Shown here: one piece after another, positions 63,298 through 64,000 of the stretch | Numbering within the stretch: position 1 is the stretch's first letter | Layout of the letters: every line of letters begins with the position of its first letter | NCBI GenBank assembly: GCA_947476645.1 | Contig: CANJRM010000005.1 | Coordinates: 1 to 64,000, forward strand | Reading direction: 5' to 3' | DNA from: Bacteroidota bacterium | Lineage (GTDB): Bacteria; Bacteroidota; Bacteroidia; Chitinophagales; LD1 | DNA: 64,000 bases | Made by a program: the position numbers and the translations under genes | The notes under the pieces: model-generated | Told to the model about the DNA's origin: nothing | Database searches by the model: none | Seen by the model: only the letters and a program-made list of their open reading frames with translations

Positions 63298-64000
63298 ATG
63301 GCAACAAAAAAATCTGCTGACGAAAAGTTCAGCAACGAAGGAATAACTTTTGACGATGTTCTCCTCGTTCCCGCGTATTCCGAAATTCTTCCCCGCGAAG
63401 CAGAAATTAAAACCCGATTAACCCGCAACATTGAAATCAACGTGCCCGTTGTTTCATCGGCTATGGATACCGTAACCGAGCAGGCGCTGGCTATTGCTAT
63501 TGCGCGCGAAGGCGGCATTGGCATTCTGCACAAAAATATGAGCATTGAAAAGCAAGCCGAAATGGTGCGCAAAGTAAAACGAGCAGACAGCGGTTTAATT
63601 CTCGACCCTGTTACACTAACCGAAGATGCACTCGTTGGACAAGCACATCGCTTAATGACCGAAAATAGAATTGGCGGTATTCCTATCATTAGCAAAAGCG
63701 GAAAGCTTGTGGGTATTCTCACCAATAGAGATTTGCGTTTTCAGAAAGACATGAAGAAGAAAGTGACCGAGATAATGACGAAAGAAAAACTCATTACCGC
63801 ACCGAAGGGAATGGATTTGAAGCAGGCAGAAAAGATTTTAGAGAAATATAAAATCGAAAAGCTTCCCGTAATTGACACCAGCGGAAAATTGGTGGGGCTG
63901 ATTACTTACAAGGATATTCTGAAAGTAAAAGCGCATCCGAATTCTTCTAAAGATAAATACGGTCGTTTGTTGTGTGGCGCGGCAGTAGGAGTTACGGCTG
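63298..64000 (+). CDS. guaB: Inosine-5'-monophosphate dehydrogenase, N-terminal part (partial)
   Basis: The first 234 codons are present; the gene runs off the right edge. FSNEGITFDDVLLVPAYSEILPREAEIKTRLTRNIEINVPVVSSAMDTVTE is the signature start, followed by GGIGILHKNMSIEKQAEMVRKVKR. Two CBS domains follow (about 100-215: GGIPIISKSGKLVGILTNRDLRF and KLPVIDTSGKLVGLITYKDIL). The catalytic Cys loop is beyond the window. It converts IMP to XMP for guanine nucleotides. The start is divergent from a membrane protein gene; CATATTTG (63287-63294), a near match to the -7 consensus, ends only 3 nt before the ATG. Confidence 0.97.
   Translation, partial: MATKKSADEKFSNEGITFDDVLLVPAYSEILPREAEIKTRLTRNIEINVPVVSSAMDTVTEQALAIAIAREGGIGILHKNMSIEKQAEMVRKVKRADSGLILDPVTLTEDALVGQAHRLMTENRIGGIPIISKSGKLVGILTNRDLRFQKDMKKKVTEIMTKEKLITAPKGMDLKQAEKILEKYKIEKLPVIDTSGKLVGLITYKDILKVKAHPNSSKDKYGRLLCGAAVGVTA

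Noticed and set aside
63186-63725. Long minus-strand frame extending the membrane protein gene upstream to 63725
   Set aside because: From 63298 onward it lies antisense to guaB, whose protein sequence is unmistakable. The upstream frame has no membrane-protein-like content and low-complexity Ser/Thr/Arg bias typical of antisense frames.

Overview
The window is chromosomal DNA from a member of the Bacteroidota, probably a gliding or T9SS-bearing lineage such as Chitinophagales or Sphingobacteriales (inference). Evidence: gldD and gldE lie next to ssb and mutY; three secreted proteins end in type IX secretion (T9SS) sorting domains; the primary sigma factor is short and lacks region 1.1; Shine-Dalgarno sites are mostly absent; and several promoters match TTG-N19-TAnnTTTG or carry the variant TAnnTTCG. 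No tRNA, rRNA, insertion sequence, prophage or CRISPR array was seen. Most of the window is ordinary housekeeping DNA, with one accessory-looking stretch at about 29.1-31.0 kb.

Layout. 0-5.7 kb: 5' end of carB, then gldD, gldE, ssb, mutY (minus strand), an HU-like gene, an FAD oxidoreductase and a lone biotin carrier protein. 5.7-10.1 kb (minus): glycerol-3-phosphate dehydrogenase, a rhodanese-like protein without catalytic cysteines, two ArsR-type regulators, tsaB, recX. 10.2-15.8 kb: MFS transporter, lipoprotein, secreted phospholipase C-like protein, prfA, MORN-repeat protein. 15.9-29 kb: selD and an SDR, a SlyD-like isomerase, pheS, a LysE exporter, a two-subunit biotin-dependent acyl-CoA carboxylase, panD, a flippase-like membrane protein, rfaE2, rpoD, serS, a lipoprotein. 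29.1-31.0 kb: two unrecognised genes around an eleven-unit 21-bp tandem repeat, then a small lipoprotein gene broken by an in-frame stop. 31.0-40.6 kb: sugar-nucleotide dehydrogenase (wlbA type), asparagine-synthase-type amidotransferase, glycosyltransferase and a 1789-residue T9SS adhesin-like protein. 40.6-48.6 kb: purN, purH and the rod-shape cluster mreB-mreC-mreD-mrdA-rodA. 48.6-64 kb: secreted GH31 and PhoD enzymes, a cystathionine synthase/lyase, clpP, a GH13 enzyme, a DEAD-box helicase, a LexA-like repressor divergent from a Y-family polymerase, two unrecognised envelope proteins and the 5' part of guaB.

The signals most worth a second look are not ordinary genes. (1) The 21-bp repeat alternates palindromic and non-palindromic units, and the palindromic units differ by paired substitutions that keep the symmetry. 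(2) Short arrays with an exact 7-nt period occur at seven or more places, mostly beside start or stop codons, once inside purH in frame, and twice as long hairpins. (3) GC-rich palindromes sit just upstream of several start codons. (4) A perfect 15-bp inverted repeat lies upstream of selD. (5) The wlbA-asnB-glycosyltransferase operon beside a T9SS cargo gene suggests amidated amino-uronic acid synthesis for surface glycans. All functional statements are from reading the sequence; no database search was run.
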